62,000 nucleotides of DNA from Symbiodinium natans (GCA_905221605.1 CAJNDS010000441.1:1-62000), one strand, 5' to 3'; counted from the stretch's first letter, positions 32,120 through 43,629 are shown. Notes: generated from the sequence alone by a model not told the origin. Program-made: numbers and translations.

Positions 32120-32275
32120 GGGACTTCCTGCTTTGGATCGAAGCACAACCCTGCTTATTTCAATCCAAACGACAGATTTCCTTGCTTGGATCGAAGAGCA
32201 ACCCTTCTTTTTGCAATCCAATCGGGGATTTGCTAGTTTGGATTGGAAAAGAAGGGTTGTTCTTCAAACTGCTGG
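32120..32275. repeat. short tandem repeat, about 57-bp units
   Basis: TGGATCGAAGCACAACCCT and TGGATCGAAGAGCAACCCTT, each followed by a TTTCAATCCAA-type block and an ATTTCCTTGCTTGGAT-type block, give about 2.5 drifted copies. Some are inverted (TTTGGATTGG). Confidence 0.55.
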
Positions 32276-34235
32276 CATGGGGCCCCTGTGCACTCCAGAC
32301 CAAAAACTCAAATTGTGGAGTCAAGCTAGGCTCGCCACCGTCAAGAATCCAAGCACGAATAGTACCCACACCCAAAAACTATACCCTCGACCCTCCAGCC
32401 CGTACCCAGGGCTTCCCACCCGAGACCTCCCAGCTGGACCGGAGGTTCCGGTTGCCCAAAAGCACGCACAGGCGTGGCGCAGGTTTCTGGGACCCCTGGA
32501 ACCGGTCCCCATGTGCACCCCAATGAACGCGTGCACCTTGGACCTGGCGCCCTGCCGGAAGCAGGGCTAGGGATGCTTAGGGCACATGAGCGGATACGAG
32601 TATGTAACACCCCTCAACTCTGAACTCGACTAGACCAGAGAACCCGAGCGCAAGAAACAAGCAAGTAGATAAGGAGGCATGACCTACATCACGGCCCTAA
32701 AGGCTGCAGATGGCTGTAGCACTGTGCGAAGATGGCCAAGTTGCTTCCGCTGCATCTTGTGCCCTTTATGAGACTTTGCTTCCTGCTCTGGCCGTGACTG
32801 CACCTGGGCATTTGGAGCGGGCTGGACATGCCCCATGTAGATCCAAGAAGTTAGTCATGTAAGGCAACGTATGGCAATGTAAGGTCCATCATGCTTGGAC
32901 ATGGGTGTGCCATGCAGCCCACGAGAGGCTTCACGCCGGGCCTTGGCTTTGGATTTTTCTGTCGGCTGCTTGTCGCCCGTGGGCGTGGCCGCTGCTTTTA
33001 CTGAAGAAGCCTGGTGCCTCGAGACGGCTTGTCAGAACTAGCATAGATTTGCTGAGGTCACTGACATGGAGGTGCCAGAGGCATTGAAACACATACAACA
33101 AACCTACTCGTGTGACTCGTACCTCCAAGAAGAGGCCTCGAGCCGTAGGTGTCTGGCCCCAACAACCCATGAGCCAGACCCCTTTATTTGGCACTTTTTT
33201 GGATGGAATGGGTACCCCCCCCTAGCCGACATGTGTCCGGGAGCGGACCAGGACCAGGGGCAGCTGGGCCGTCCGCTTCCTGCTACGCCCCTTTCCACTG
33301 GCAAACGTTATCCCTTTCGGGGGGTGGACTCCCCCAGCCCCTACTGCAGGATCCAACAAAAATGAATCATTGCTCGAAGCCGAAAGCCCCAAATACGGCA
33401 CCTTTTGTTCTCTCAAAGCCTTCTTTTACTCACTCTTACTCACTTTTCACTTTTGACCAGGGCAGCGCCTTTTCTTGGCGCTCTGCGGTACGTGGCCAGA
33501 AGGATGACCTGTTCAGTGAGCGAATGGGGGTTCATGGTTTCGAAGTCGTGGCTTTGTGGGGCATGCAACGGGGGCCAGAACCTTCTCTTTTTTTAGCAAG
33601 GTTCAGGGCGGTCTTCAATTTCAGATTGCTTCGTAGGGCTGCCTTAAATCAGAAAACTTCACATCTTATCTTGGCGCGTTCGCCTTTGAGGTGAACGGAG
33701 TGATGCCTGAAACTCAACTACCTAGTCAACAACACACGCATCACGCTTTCCCTGCTTCCACCACTGTGCTCCAGCATTCAACCTAAACCAAATCCTTGCC
33801 TGCGTTTCGGGGCACTTTCGCTTTGCTGGCAGCTTTGTGGTGCGGAACTGCATCGGCAGTGAAGCCTTGCAGCCATTTGAAAGAAGATGTGCCACGAAGA
33901 ATGCAAAGAATAGACGGCCAGACGAGTTGGTGCGCACGTGGTAGGCTTCGTATAGAGGAGCTTTATGTTATGAATCTTAGGATGTGTAAGAAAGTCTCCA
34001 TGTAAAAGCGCCCGCATAAAGACACATCCACGCAGGCACATCATCCTCAAAAGAAGTGATCTGTATTTTGAGTGGCAGAATCCCTTCGTGACAGAAACCA
34101 GGTCTGCTCGGACACATCGGGCTTCAGTATATGTGGGCAATACCTCACCATTGAGGCTATGGCAATATGATGAGGGGTGGGGTTTTTAAGGCCCGTGTTT
34201 GCGGAAGGATTTAAGTAGGAGTGCCCAGGGGCAGG
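32276..34235. other. no recognised gene
   Basis: Nearly 2 kb with overlapping frames up to 168 codons (33188-33694 plus) and no motif or splice-supported exon. C-runs of 7-9 occur. Confidence 0.4.
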
Positions 34236-34239
34236 GTGG

Positions 34240-34420
34240 CACAAAACTCGTGTGACATGTTTTGAAGTTCTTCGAGGGCAGCACGGTTTGAAAAGGCAAT
34301 GGGGGGTGCGGGGGGGTGCGCAGCCCTCCCCCCCCCACCCACTTGCAAACACAACCTTCGCATGTATTGAGGCACATCACACACATTTCCAACCCCCCCC
34401 CCGGCATCCCCCATTTGCAT
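34240..34420. repeat. single diverged unit of the 21-kb minisatellite
   Basis: TTTTGAAGTTCTTCGAGGG, a GGGGGGTGCGCAGCCCTCCC block and CTTGCAAACACAACCTTCGC match the unit order at 21.0-21.4 kb. Confidence 0.5.
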
Positions 34421-34649
34421 ATGGACTAATTATGTGCTTCAAAACCAGTTGAAACTATTCCTGGGCTTACCCAGAATGAAGAACCTACCCAGCGTGTCCA
34501 TGTGGAGCGCAGTCATTGGGAACAACAAAAACCCACAAGAAAACCGCAGATGAGTGCTAACCCGATGTGCCCCAAGTCTCAGAGAACGTGGTACAATGCT
34601 GGATATTTCTGGACATGACATCCGCGCATTAACTTTATGTAACATGCCT

Positions 34650-37600
34650 TTAGCCCACTTTTCTTGCCTTCCTTGCTGCTTTGCACGTCGCAAAATCATC
34701 TTGCACTGAAAGTCCAAGCCGGCCTTCCATCTCCACGGAGCTCACGCGGGCATTGCCATCAGAATGCTCCTCCGAGCCCTCGCTGCCTTCGTTCTTTTCT
34801 TCCTCCTCCGACTCACTCTCCTCGACATTCTCAATGGCTTGCTTTTCGTCCTTCTGCTGACGTAAAGCAGCATCAAGCTGAATAGCGCTCGACTTGCTGT
34901 TGTCATCCAAGCATTTGTCGTTTGCAGACTTTCAGGCAACTAGGCTTCATGTGGACGGTGCCCAACCCAGAAACTCCGGGCAGTGGAGTAGAAGAGTAGA
35001 ACTGACGTGGCGTGCTTCCCTCAGCTCTCAGCGCAGCTCCTTGGCCTCGGAGACGGCGTTCTTCGAGCCCGTGGCCAGCTCTGACTCTCCCTGCTCAGAC
35101 AACTGGTATAAGCACTTTCCTGATGCACACCATGCCAACTGCACGTCTCCGCAAAAAATAGAGTCATCTGCGGAGACAGATGCAAGGGAGCAAACCTTCT
35201 GCCGCTCATAGAAAATGATCTCGCCCAAAAAAACCCCAACCCAAGACACACGTCCCGCAAATCTCGTTAACCTCCACCTCACACACCCCATATCGCCTTA
35301 TCACCAATGAAGCCATCGTGAGACATGTCGAAACATGTCGAAACCACATGGCCTCTGGAAGCCCTGAGCCGTCGTCGCTTTGGTCATCTGAAGCAGTGGT
35401 AGTGGTCTCCTCGTCCGACTCCTCCCAGGAGGTTCTCGTGGGTTCGCACGATTTCAGCATTGGGGGTGGACACGGTTCCCAAGGGGCTCGTGCTCAGCTT
35501 CTGATGCGTCACCGGCAAGGAGTTTCACAAGTCACCCTTGCCAATGACGATTGCATGTATACTACGTGGTTCAGTCTGGTTCAGTCTGGCTGGGCAGCTT
35601 CGACTCTATACTTGCAAGCCCGAATTTATGTTCCCTAAATCTCATGCTACGCAAATCCCCCTGCAGATCGTGGTCGGGTGATTTTGCCCGCGTCTTGCCA
35701 AAACCTCGCAATGGGAGACCGGAACCCTTCGAATCGACCCCAAGGACCTCCTCGTCGGATTCGCCTTCGTCCTCTGAATCTGGATCCTGGCATAGACAGC
35801 TCTTGCTGCTCAAAAGGCCAGACTCGATGGCGCAAGGGACCCTCAAGATTCAAAACCCTAGCTTCCCGAACACTGGAACTCTCAAGACGCCAACGCAGCC
35901 CGTGCACCATCCATTTGTTGATTGAACGCCCAAACACCACCTTCCCAAGCCCTCAGTCTCTGAGTCGCTCAGCCTTGTGCAAGCATTTCCTTGCTGTTCA
36001 ATGACTTTCTTGCTTTCCTTTTGGTAGGGGCATTCTGTAGAGCATTTACTGGCATCACAGTGCGTCCACACGTCCTGCCCTTTGGTTTGAGTATGTGAAC
36101 GTCTCTTGCTTGGCACCTGGCATGGTTATTCCAACACCTTCGTGGCCGCGAAGTTGGGAACAATGGAAACAAGCAACGCTGGCGCGTGGAACTTTGCCGC
36201 TGAATTTAAAGATTTGATCCCTGTTCTTCTAGAGTGTTCTAGCACGAGTGCACCTGATTTGGAGGGTGCCAGCAGAAAGTTCGACCACGTGCGACTCGCT
36301 CGAATTTGCATTCTGTTCATCAGTGCGGATTCGATGGCTCAGCGGTTGGCTGTCTGCTCCAGCATACTAGGCTTTTTGCCTTCAGCCTGCGACGCTTTTT
36401 TGCATGCACTCGATTTGAACCTTGCTTGTCCATTGCTCGTCCCTTCTCCTTGTTGGCAACATTTGCTTGCCACCTGGATGTTACTAGGTCCTCCCGGGGC
36501 ATCAGATTTGTCATGCTTGTGAGCTGCTTGTTCATTAAGCCTTTCCTGCACGTCTTTACGGTCAGCTGCATGACGGCGCATGCCGGTTCTTGTTTGCATG
36601 GTGTGGTCCCTCTGCTTGCCTTTGCTCCAACTCAATCTTGCATGCCGTCTGACGCCCGTCTTATCTTCTTTCCTTGTCTTACTTCCCACACGTATTGCAT
36701 CACTTGTTACCACGATTCTTTGAGCATCGTTGCTGACAATTCGGCCAGCTTGAGCAGGGATACCGTGTCAAGGAAGACTCGAACGCGTTGTTTCCTCCCT
36801 ACAGAAAGCAGCAGCCCACAAACTTGTATCCAAATGGTTCGAAGGGACATTCATCGGCACGTAGGAAATGCAAGGTGCAAGAAACAGATGCAGCGGACTC
36901 TTCTTGCATGCTTTGCTCGGATATTCAATGCATTAAATTAGGTGAGGTGTGTGGACATTTGCTGAGCGGAGCTGGCTGCAAGCCTAACCGTTTTCGGTGC
37001 ACATGCAAAAGTATGCAACCCTTTTTGATTGTGTGAGCACAAAACAAGAAGCTCCGTTCGAGCAAAATCGACCAGGGAGGGTGCGACATGGTCGTGGTCG
37101 ACACAAAAAACAAACGCCACAGGTGGAAAAAAAACACTGATTTTGCGAGTTTACGATCTATCGATCAGCATTGCGCACGTGAGTCTTTGACTTGGCTCAT
37201 GTCTGCGTCTGTGTGTGAGTGTAAGGAGCGAGAGAGAGAAAGAGAGAGAGAGAGACACACACACAGAGAGACAGAGAGACAAAGAGAGACAAAGAGAGAC
37301 AAAGAGAGACAAAGAGAGACAAAGAGAGACAAAGAGAAGTCGCTGTGCAGGCGAATCCAAGACCAAGGAAGCAGTCATGCAGGGAACGCATGCCCATCGT
37401 AGACAACTACGCCGACTGCCCCATGGAGCTTGTTTCCACAACGGGCGCGGGAACAGTTCATGTCAGTGCACCTGCGTGTGTGATGAAGGCGTAACATCTC
37501 GCTGTGCCTGCGCACGTCCTCGCTGTTGGTTCGAAGATACGGAGCATTCAGCCAGGATTTTGGAACGTGAGCGGGTGAAGCAACTTTGGTGTGGAGCAGC

Positions 37601-38146
37601 ATAGAGCGCTTGAGAATTGATTGTGAGAGCAGCAGTTGCATGTGAGGCATTTAACGCGAGCTGGTGCTGCAACTTCGGTCTGTGGAACATTGCATTGCGT
37701 GGAGAGTCGCGTCAGAACTACATACTTGCACAGAGCAATTCACCAACCCTCGACATATGCTCACAAATCATTTCATGTAAACGCAAGATGGAAGTGGCAT
37801 CTGTTTATCCCAAACCCTCCCGGCAAAGCTCCCTTCAATGCCAGGGCCCATGCCGACTTCGTGCGCTGCAGCTCCCTGTCCGTCCGAAGGAGCTCCTCGC
37901 CCTCGCCTTTCGAACTCTACTGAAGGACTTCAGACAAGGCATCACAAGGACTGTGAGGACTTTGGAGTATTTTTCGCAGCTCCGTGAAGCTCCGTGAGAC
38001 GTAGGAACATTTTCTTCCTTCCTTTCGCCCTTATTGCCGTGTTATCCTCAGGGTGTAATAGCCACTGGCTGGGGCGACAACGCACAGCCTATCAACAACT
38101 CTCGCAGATCCCACCTTCTTCTTCTTCATCACCACTGCCTGAGCCT
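34650..38146 (-). CDS. acidic Ser/Glu-rich protein, multi-exon, unknown function
   Basis: Exon-like blocks in minus-strand order. About 38121-38146 encodes GSGDEEEEGGICE after a TTGCCAG acceptor. 37816-37914 encodes SKGEGEELLRTDRELQRTKS followed by AWALALKG and a GG|GTTTGG donor. About 36339-36713 is a basic Lys/His/Gln/Ser-rich frame. 35706-35786 encodes DPDSEDEGESDEEVLGVDSK followed by GSGLPLR. 35350-35445 encodes TSWEESDEETTTTASDDQSD followed by DGSGLPEAM. About 35050-35090 encodes GESELATGSKNAVSEAKE. 34650-34853 encodes EESESEEEEKNEGSEGSEEH and a Lys/Arg-rich C-terminus ending at TAA. Two exons share D-x-GSGLP after an acidic run, suggesting an internal exon duplication. The composition is typical of disordered nuclear or phosphorylated proteins. 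Whether all blocks belong to one gene is inferred from strand and composition only. Confidence 0.45.
36106..36941 (+). CDS. overlapping plus-strand ORFs of uncertain status
   Basis: Two plus-strand frames (36106-36522 with 138 codons; 36306-36941 with 211 codons) run opposite the basic minus-strand block. The first contains AAEFKDLIPVLLECSSTS and RKFDHVRLARICILF; the second is Cys/Phe/His-rich. In a third frame, 36800-36860 encodes KAAAHKLVSKWFEGTFIGT before a stop. No domain recognised. At most one strand is likely coding. Confidence 0.2.
37226..37338. repeat. (GA)n and (GAGAGACAAA)n microsatellite
   Basis: A GAGAGA run, then CACACA, then about seven copies of GAGAGACAAA. Confidence 0.95.
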
Positions 38147-38149
38147 GGC

Positions 38150-39290
38150 AAGGCAAGAAGGCAAGCAGGCTCGCCCACTAGCGAGTACAAGGACCTACAC
38201 CTTAAAAACACAACTTGTACGTTCATCGTCCTCTGCGCATTGTCCAGTGCACGTTGTTGCTAGGACCTATCTGCTTTGGGGCCTACGACTGGTGTCCAAG
38301 AGGGTCCATGTGGAGTCACGCTTGACCTGCTATGAGACCACCTTGCAACCAGTACGCTTAATTGAGCCCCTCCAGCAGATTCCACAGAGTGGTGGTACAA
38401 CACATCAAGTTGTCGGTTGAGGGTTCCGACGCTCACGTTAGCACTCGCAGGTTCGAAGTTCGAAGTTCAAAGGTCCGCGAACGACTCATTTCACTGACGA
38501 GCTAATTGTCTGGGGAGGGCGGTTCATCGCCGGGGTTGAAAGGTTGCACGGCTTGAAGGGCATTTTGGATCATTTTGGTGTTCTGCCCTGTCGAGCCACC
38601 TCCTTCAAAGGTTCATTGGTGCTGGTTGCCAGACTCGCAGGGCCTTATTGGACAAGAACCATGTCGAAGAACGGACCTTAAGCCAGGTCTGACTGTTCAC
38701 GGAACGTTTTCAATTTTGATTGTGCCGAATCGTGTCGTCACGTGGCATGTAGGTTCGATGGTTTCAGGTTCGTGGAAACGTCCGGCTGCGTTGGACATTA
38801 TTCTGTTGCCAACGCTCCGCGAGGAATGCGAGTCAACGTGCGCAGCACACCCTGGACGCAGACACTATACCCGCCGCATTTCTTCGAGGGGGTCGCGCCG
38901 AAGTGCACTTGAATATGCGTTCCGGTGAGACTGGTGCTTGTGATGGCCCTCCCGCGTTGGAGGGAGTATTTTGGCCAAGGTGTGAGGCAGCTAGACGTGG
39001 GTGGCGTTGTACGTAGGCACACTGAATAAACATCCGGGCTATCCCGGCGTCACTGCTTGGTTTTCTTGACCCGTCTGGGGCACGACCCCTGCGCGCACAC
39101 AATGATTATCTGCATCATGTGTTGCAGATTTTCCTTGGGAGGGGGAGCCTGTTTGCCTGTGCCCCTTGATTTTTTCCCGACAGCATGGCGAGGGTCTTGG
39201 AGAAAAGTCTTCGTTCAGGATGATGCATGGATGGATTTCGTGATGGATGATGGATGGATAGATGGCATGATGGATTTCGTGGCTTTGCTG
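38150..39290. other. no recognised gene; ATGG-rich repeat at the right end
   Basis: No exon was assigned. 39220-39280 is rich in GATGG and GATGAT and contains ATGGATTTCGTGATGGATGA, near-identical to a stretch on the other side of the element at 41331-41357. Confidence 0.45.
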
Positions 39291-39295
39291 TTTAA

Positions 39296-41206
39296 GTTAT
39301 ATAAATGTATGCTCACCCCCCCTCCCCCCCAAGATCTACGTTTACAGGTTTCCAGAACCCAAAAAAGGTCAAAAACGCCAAAATCAGGATGCCAAAAAGC
39401 CCAAACCAAAACAACCCAAACCAAAAAAAACAAAACCAAAAAAAACAAAAAAAGCAAAACCAAAAAAACCAAAAAAACACAAACAAAAAACAATATTTTC
39501 GAACTCTTGACGACACGGGGTATTGATTCCCTTTGTCCAAGAGTCTCGGAATAATGTTTTTTTTGGTTTTTTTGGTTTTGTTTTTTTTGGTTTGGGGGCT
39601 TTTGGTTTTTGAGTTTTTTTGGTTTCCAAGAGTCTCAGAAAAATGGTCATTGTGGTTCTTTTGGTTTTTTTGGTTTTGTTTTCTTTGGTTTGTGGGTTTT
39701 TGGTTTGTCTGACTTTGTGTTTCTCTTGTAGAGAATAGTGCGTGCCCAAAACCTAGGGAAATACTGTGCTTTTTCAGATGCATAGTGCCTGTAATTACTA
39801 GGCAAATATTGAACTAATACTATACGCAAGAGGCCGAGTGAACTATCCTAGTTTTTCGTCACTCGTAGAATATCCATTGCAAAATGTAGCGATTGCGCTC
39901 GGCAATCTAGACAAATACTGCAATTTTAGAGACAAGATACTTTTTTGAAAAGCAATTCGTTCTGTTTCTAGAGAAGCAGTGCTTGTCCCAAGCCCAGGGA
40001 AATACTCTTCTAAGCACATAGTGCGGCAAAATACTGAATTACGAACTCTTAAACAGCATAGACAAGCTTACAAATGCATAATTCTCGTAGAGATCTTAAA
40101 GAAACACGACTTTAGCACAGCGATTATGTGTACTAGATTTGACTTTAAAAACAAGCAGTTTTCATCACATAGTGATGAAGCACTGCTCGGGCACTAATTA
40201 AATACCACTTGTACAGATGATATTCTGTCTCAAGCGCACAATTCGCATAGACAAGCTCAAGAATACATATTCTTTCTTAGAAGCCTATTTGCCTCGTGAA
40301 GATCATAGTACTCGGAAATTTCAAATCCTAATGCCTGGGGAGAATCTCTGGCGAAGTTTGGACTTTTGGTTTTCAGGTGTTTCGGCACAAATAATGCAAT
40401 TTTCCTAAGCAACGCTTTTTCCAAGCAAAATGTTGATTAAATAGGCAAATTAAATACGATTGAAACACCTTGCACATTTTAAACGCACACCAATGCAATA
40501 CTCTTTGCATAGAAATTCAATACTAAGTACATACTGGTTTTGTCGATTTTAGTATGAATTCCTCTTTTCAGCTTGCTTGGAGTGAGCAATGAAGGACAGC
40601 TATTGGGACACATGCCGCAAGCCGCCCGATAAGCAAGACTTGGAGTCTGCAGAACCCCCGGAACGCAGCGGACATATTTTACTACGGAATCAATGATTAC
40701 CATAACAGTCGGCATGATAATATTGTTATGGTTAGTGGTAGGAATTACCCTACTATTGGCTGTTTTTGTTGTATGAGAGAAAGAGACCCTTTCCTGGGAA
40801 TCTTGAAAGAAGCCCCGTCAGACCCGGTGTTGACACGTGCAGTTCAGCAAGTTTACTAAGACAACAGTAAAAACACAAAAAAACACGCACGAGTTTTTTG
40901 AGGTGTTAACAGCAAAACTGCTATACCTTCCAGGGTTTTGGCTTTCGGAGTATAGAAGGTCACATAATTTTAAACCGAAATTCGGTTGCAGATTTATAGA
41001 CATTTTGCATGCATGATGTGTTACGTAAAATAGTCCCGGAAATACTCGACAAGTACGATTTTATCGGTATTTACAGTGTTTTCGGCGTGCACTACTTGTT
41101 CACAAGTGCGTGGAAGCAAGCAGAAGAGTAGTGTAGACAAGGAGGGTGTAGATCTTTTTGGGGGGGGGGGGGGGGTGACCAAATGTAATATATATATATA
41201 TATATA
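39296..41206. mobile_element. AT-rich element with poly-G/(AT)n terminal inverted repeats, copy 2
   Basis: The left end (39296-39345) reads TATATAAATGTATGCTCACC, a C-run, AAGATCTACG. The right end (41147-41206) reads GTAGATCTTTTT, a G-run, TGACC, AAATGTAATATATATA. They are inverted copies. The interior is AT-rich, with a long A/T-arm hairpin on the left and segments shared with copy 1: GGAGAATCTCTGG plus (T/C)GAAGTTTGGA (40340 here, 10678 in copy 1) and GAAGGACAGNTA(T/C)TGGGACAC (40587 here, 9411 in copy 1). The order of blocks differs between copies. The flanks carry near-identical 27-bp ATGG-rich direct repeats. No coding frame was recognised. Confidence 0.6.
39360..39715. repeat. long hairpin with (AAAACC)n/(GGTTTT)n arms
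   Basis: The left arm 39360-39492 is a run of CCAAAA units. The right arm 39553-39715 is a run of GGTTTT units, interrupted at 39626-39650 by CCAAGAGTCTCAGAAAAATG. The loop (about 39495-39552) contains GAACTCTTGACG and CCAAGAGTCTCGGAATAATG. Open frames on both strands are Lys- or Phe/Trp-rich artefacts. Confidence 0.85.
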
Positions 41207-41400
41207 AACAATTATATACATGTAGTATGTTAATATGTTTTGGAGCACCGGGTATAGGGTTGGGGGGACTCGCCGAACTTCGTGATGCATGGTGGGTGGT
41301 CTTCGTGAAGAGTCTACATTAGATGTCGCGATGGATGTCGTGATGGATGATGCATGGATGCCGTGATGCGTGCGAGGTCTTAATCGTGGCTTGGCAATGC
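41207..41400. other. flank of the element, ATGG-rich repeat, no gene
   Basis: Contains ATGGATGTCGTGATGGATGA at 41331, the partner of the left-flank copy at 39229. Confidence 0.6.
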
Positions 41401-41499
41401 TTCGGGACAACCGTTCTCTCGCTGCTTTTTTGCTGGTCTTTGTGGTTGTTTTGTCTGTTGCACGAAAGTATAAAGGTACGAGTGCATTGCGTATGTATG

Positions 41500-41845
41500 C
41501 ATGAAAGGAGTAGTGCGTAGAGTGCCATGTACGTATGGGCAGCACTTTCAAAGAGGTTGATCGTGGAGACCGCAAGATCTACAAGTGCAGAGTGGCTTTC
41601 GTACAGGAGCTCAATGCCCTCCACGCCAGAGAACACGGAAAGCTGTGCAAAATGCCAAGCTGCAAAGGACCGACAGCCTGATTCTGAATGCCTTCTGCCC
41701 TCTTCTGGAGCTACATGGTCAGAAGTCCGGCCTGATGTGGTGTCTGTGCCGACGCCCTCTTCGAAGACTGTCGTTGTCTGTACCGGATCACCTGCCTCTG
41801 CACTCTTTGGCATGCGACTTCGATTGCACTGAGGCTACTAGCTAG
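41500..41845. CDS. possible exon, strand ambiguous
   Basis: Both strands look protein-like. On plus, 41537-41683 opens with ATG and encodes GSTFKEVDRGDRKIYKCRVA followed by FVQELNALHAREHG, ending at TGA. A second plus frame continues with DSLILNAFCPLLELHG. On minus, one frame (41319-41813) runs through QLSVFSGVEGIELLYESHSA followed by LVDLAVSTINLFESAAHTYM. The minus strand matches the other genes, but the plus ATG frame has a natural start and charged, soluble composition. No family recognised. Confidence 0.3.
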
Positions 41846-41849
41846 ACTT

Positions 41850-42930
41850 AGGCATATGCAAAGCACTTTCGCAAAGCAGAACAGCCACGAGGGCGAACAA
41901 GAAGAAACCAAGAAGGGACGCACACATGCACAGGTCTTGTTTGAAAGCTCTTGATAACGGCGAACTCAAGTTTCAAGGAGAGATTTCTGCGAACTCACAT
42001 CTTCCACACACCTCCCCTGTCTAGAGTCACCTGCTTTGTTTTTGAGGCTCAAGGGTTCAAACGTTCAACACAATAGGTTGAAGCCAGGCCAAACTCTGGT
42101 CATCTCCCACACTCGGTGCATGAACCATCCAGGCTCAACATGCTCATGCCGATGTCCTCCGTCTCTGAGCTTAGGCCCTTTTCTCTTCGCATCATAGCCT
42201 GGCACGCTTGCATAATTGGCACAATGGTTTAATTCAGTAATTCTTCGGCAAGCAGATTTTATGAGTCAGAAGCACTGCCCCAAACGCTTCGGGCAGCTCC
42301 TTTCATAAATCTGCTGCGCGGGGTTTTTTTACAACCCCAATTGATGGTCCGAGAGAGCAATAAATCAATATATCAATACAACTCAAAATTCGCCCCCCTA
42401 CCCTCCCACAAGCTCCCTAAGCCCTAGCCATACGTGAGTGCGAAGCGCAAAACATCGCTGTGGGGGATTTGCTGATTTACTTCTTTAACGATTTGGAACT
42501 GCTCTACCGAACGACATGGAGTTCTGGTGTTTCAAAGTTACCTGAGTTCTGGCATGTCAAAGTTACCTTCAGCGTTTAGCACTCAACCGTGGATCCAATC
42601 GCAAGCCTTGAGAAATTGCTTACTTCGTGTTCCTTCATGGGGACTTTCGCTCCCACATAGCTGGAAGAAATCATGTGCTCACAGGGGAAAATACAAAACG
42701 GTGGCAAAGCTGGCTCAATTAGCCGCAGCCCCGGGCCAGCCAGCCCATGCCCTGCAAAACCACTCACAACAAGTACCCAAGAGCCACCTAAAATAACAGG
42801 AAGAGGCCTTTAAACGCAGGGGAGTTTGGGGATCAAAGTTGCTAATTGGCATCCTGTTCCGAATGGTCCAGATTCGCTAGACTTGCTTCTCTTCCTATGC
42901 TCGGTAGTAGCAGCTAGCAGCAGGGTAGCA
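41850..42930. other. no recognised gene
   Basis: Mixed DNA. The frames at 42527-42796 (plus) and 42576-42767 (minus) have no motif. Confidence 0.4.
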
Positions 42931-42944
42931 GCGCCAGGGAGTCA

Positions 42945-43219
42945 ACGCAGAGCTGCCTTCGCAGATCCATCTGCCTGCACTTCCATCTCCTGGTCCTCCC
43001 TGCTGTCTCTCCTTATGCTGCGATTCAGAGTCGCTAGCTTTGCCCAAATCGCTTCACCAGGGCTTAATTAAAACCCTCAGCTCGAAATTTCAAAAAAAGA
43101 TTGTCTGCTGCTTTGCGTGAAGGCCTCGCTGCCTGCTCGTGGACCTGGTACTTGACGTCCACAGCTCCCGACATTGCAAAGAGCTCACCCAGGACCGCGA
43201 AAAGGAGAATAAGAGCCAT
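42945..43219 (-). CDS. first exon(s) of a possible secreted or membrane protein
   Basis: An ATG at 43219 opens a 51-codon minus-strand frame encoding MALILLFAVLGELFAMSGA, then VDVKYQVHEQAARPSRKAAD. The start is a textbook signal-peptide-like hydrophobic stretch with a small-residue cleavage site. An in-frame GGTGAGC after AVLG could be a donor that would shorten the exon. A possible next exon near 42945-43000 encodes DQEMEVQADGSAKAAL. The frame is too short to stand alone and no domain was seen. Confidence 0.35.
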
Positions 43220-43628
43220 CGCAGTTGAACTGGGGTCCTTGGAGCTTAGCCGCGCAATGATCGTGCGATGCGGAGATTCGGGCTTAGCGTTCAGGGTTCC
43301 TGTTTGGAACGTTGAGGTTCAGGCAGCTGCGGCTACAGTAGAGTATGTAGCATCCATCGGGTTGATAGGTGTGGATTCCTACTGGCGAGATCAGCAGCTC
43401 GCTGAGGGCCCGTGCGCAAGTCGCAAACGTATCTATAATGACCATAATTTTCACATCTCATCGAGGCCAGGGGTCCCTTTTTCATGCAAATTGCTCTCAG
43501 TGGACTCTGCAGGCCCCCAGCTAAAGACACGCCGATCTCAGTCCCTGAAGAAACACAGGGCTGGAATTGAGCCTCGAGGCGTATGGAATATCGTGATAGC
43601 CAAACTCACGCACCTTTCCTGGGTGTAG
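43101..43628 (+). CDS. ORF of uncertain status (175 codons)
   Basis: A long plus-strand frame opposite the signal-peptide exon. The predicted product has AIAVELGSLELSRAMIVRCG and VEYVASIGLIGVDSYWRDQQ. No motif or splice evidence. It could be a real exon or the antisense of the minus-strand gene. Confidence 0.2.
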   Translation: MSAALREGLAACSWTWYLTSTAPDIAKSSPRTAKRRIRAIAVELGSLELSRAMIVRCGDSGLAFRVPVWNVEVQAAAATVEYVASIGLIGVDSYWRDQQLAEGPCASRKRIYNDHNFHISSRPGVPFSCKLLSVDSAGPQLKTRRSQSLKKHRAGIEPRGVWNIVIAKLTHLSWV

Positions 43629-43629
43629 C

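Noticed and set aside
36780-36880. Copia-type polyprotein fragment (KWFEGTFIGT)
   Set aside because: Only about 20 residues look similar, a stop follows at once, and no integrase or reverse transcriptase motif is nearby.
29335-37338. CRISPR-like arrays at the 10-bp repeats
   Set aside because: The repeats are directly tandem with no unique spacers, and the DNA is eukaryotic.
39313-39783. Lys/Asn- and Phe/Trp-rich ORFs
   Set aside because: They are translations of the CCAAAA and GGTTTT hairpin arms.
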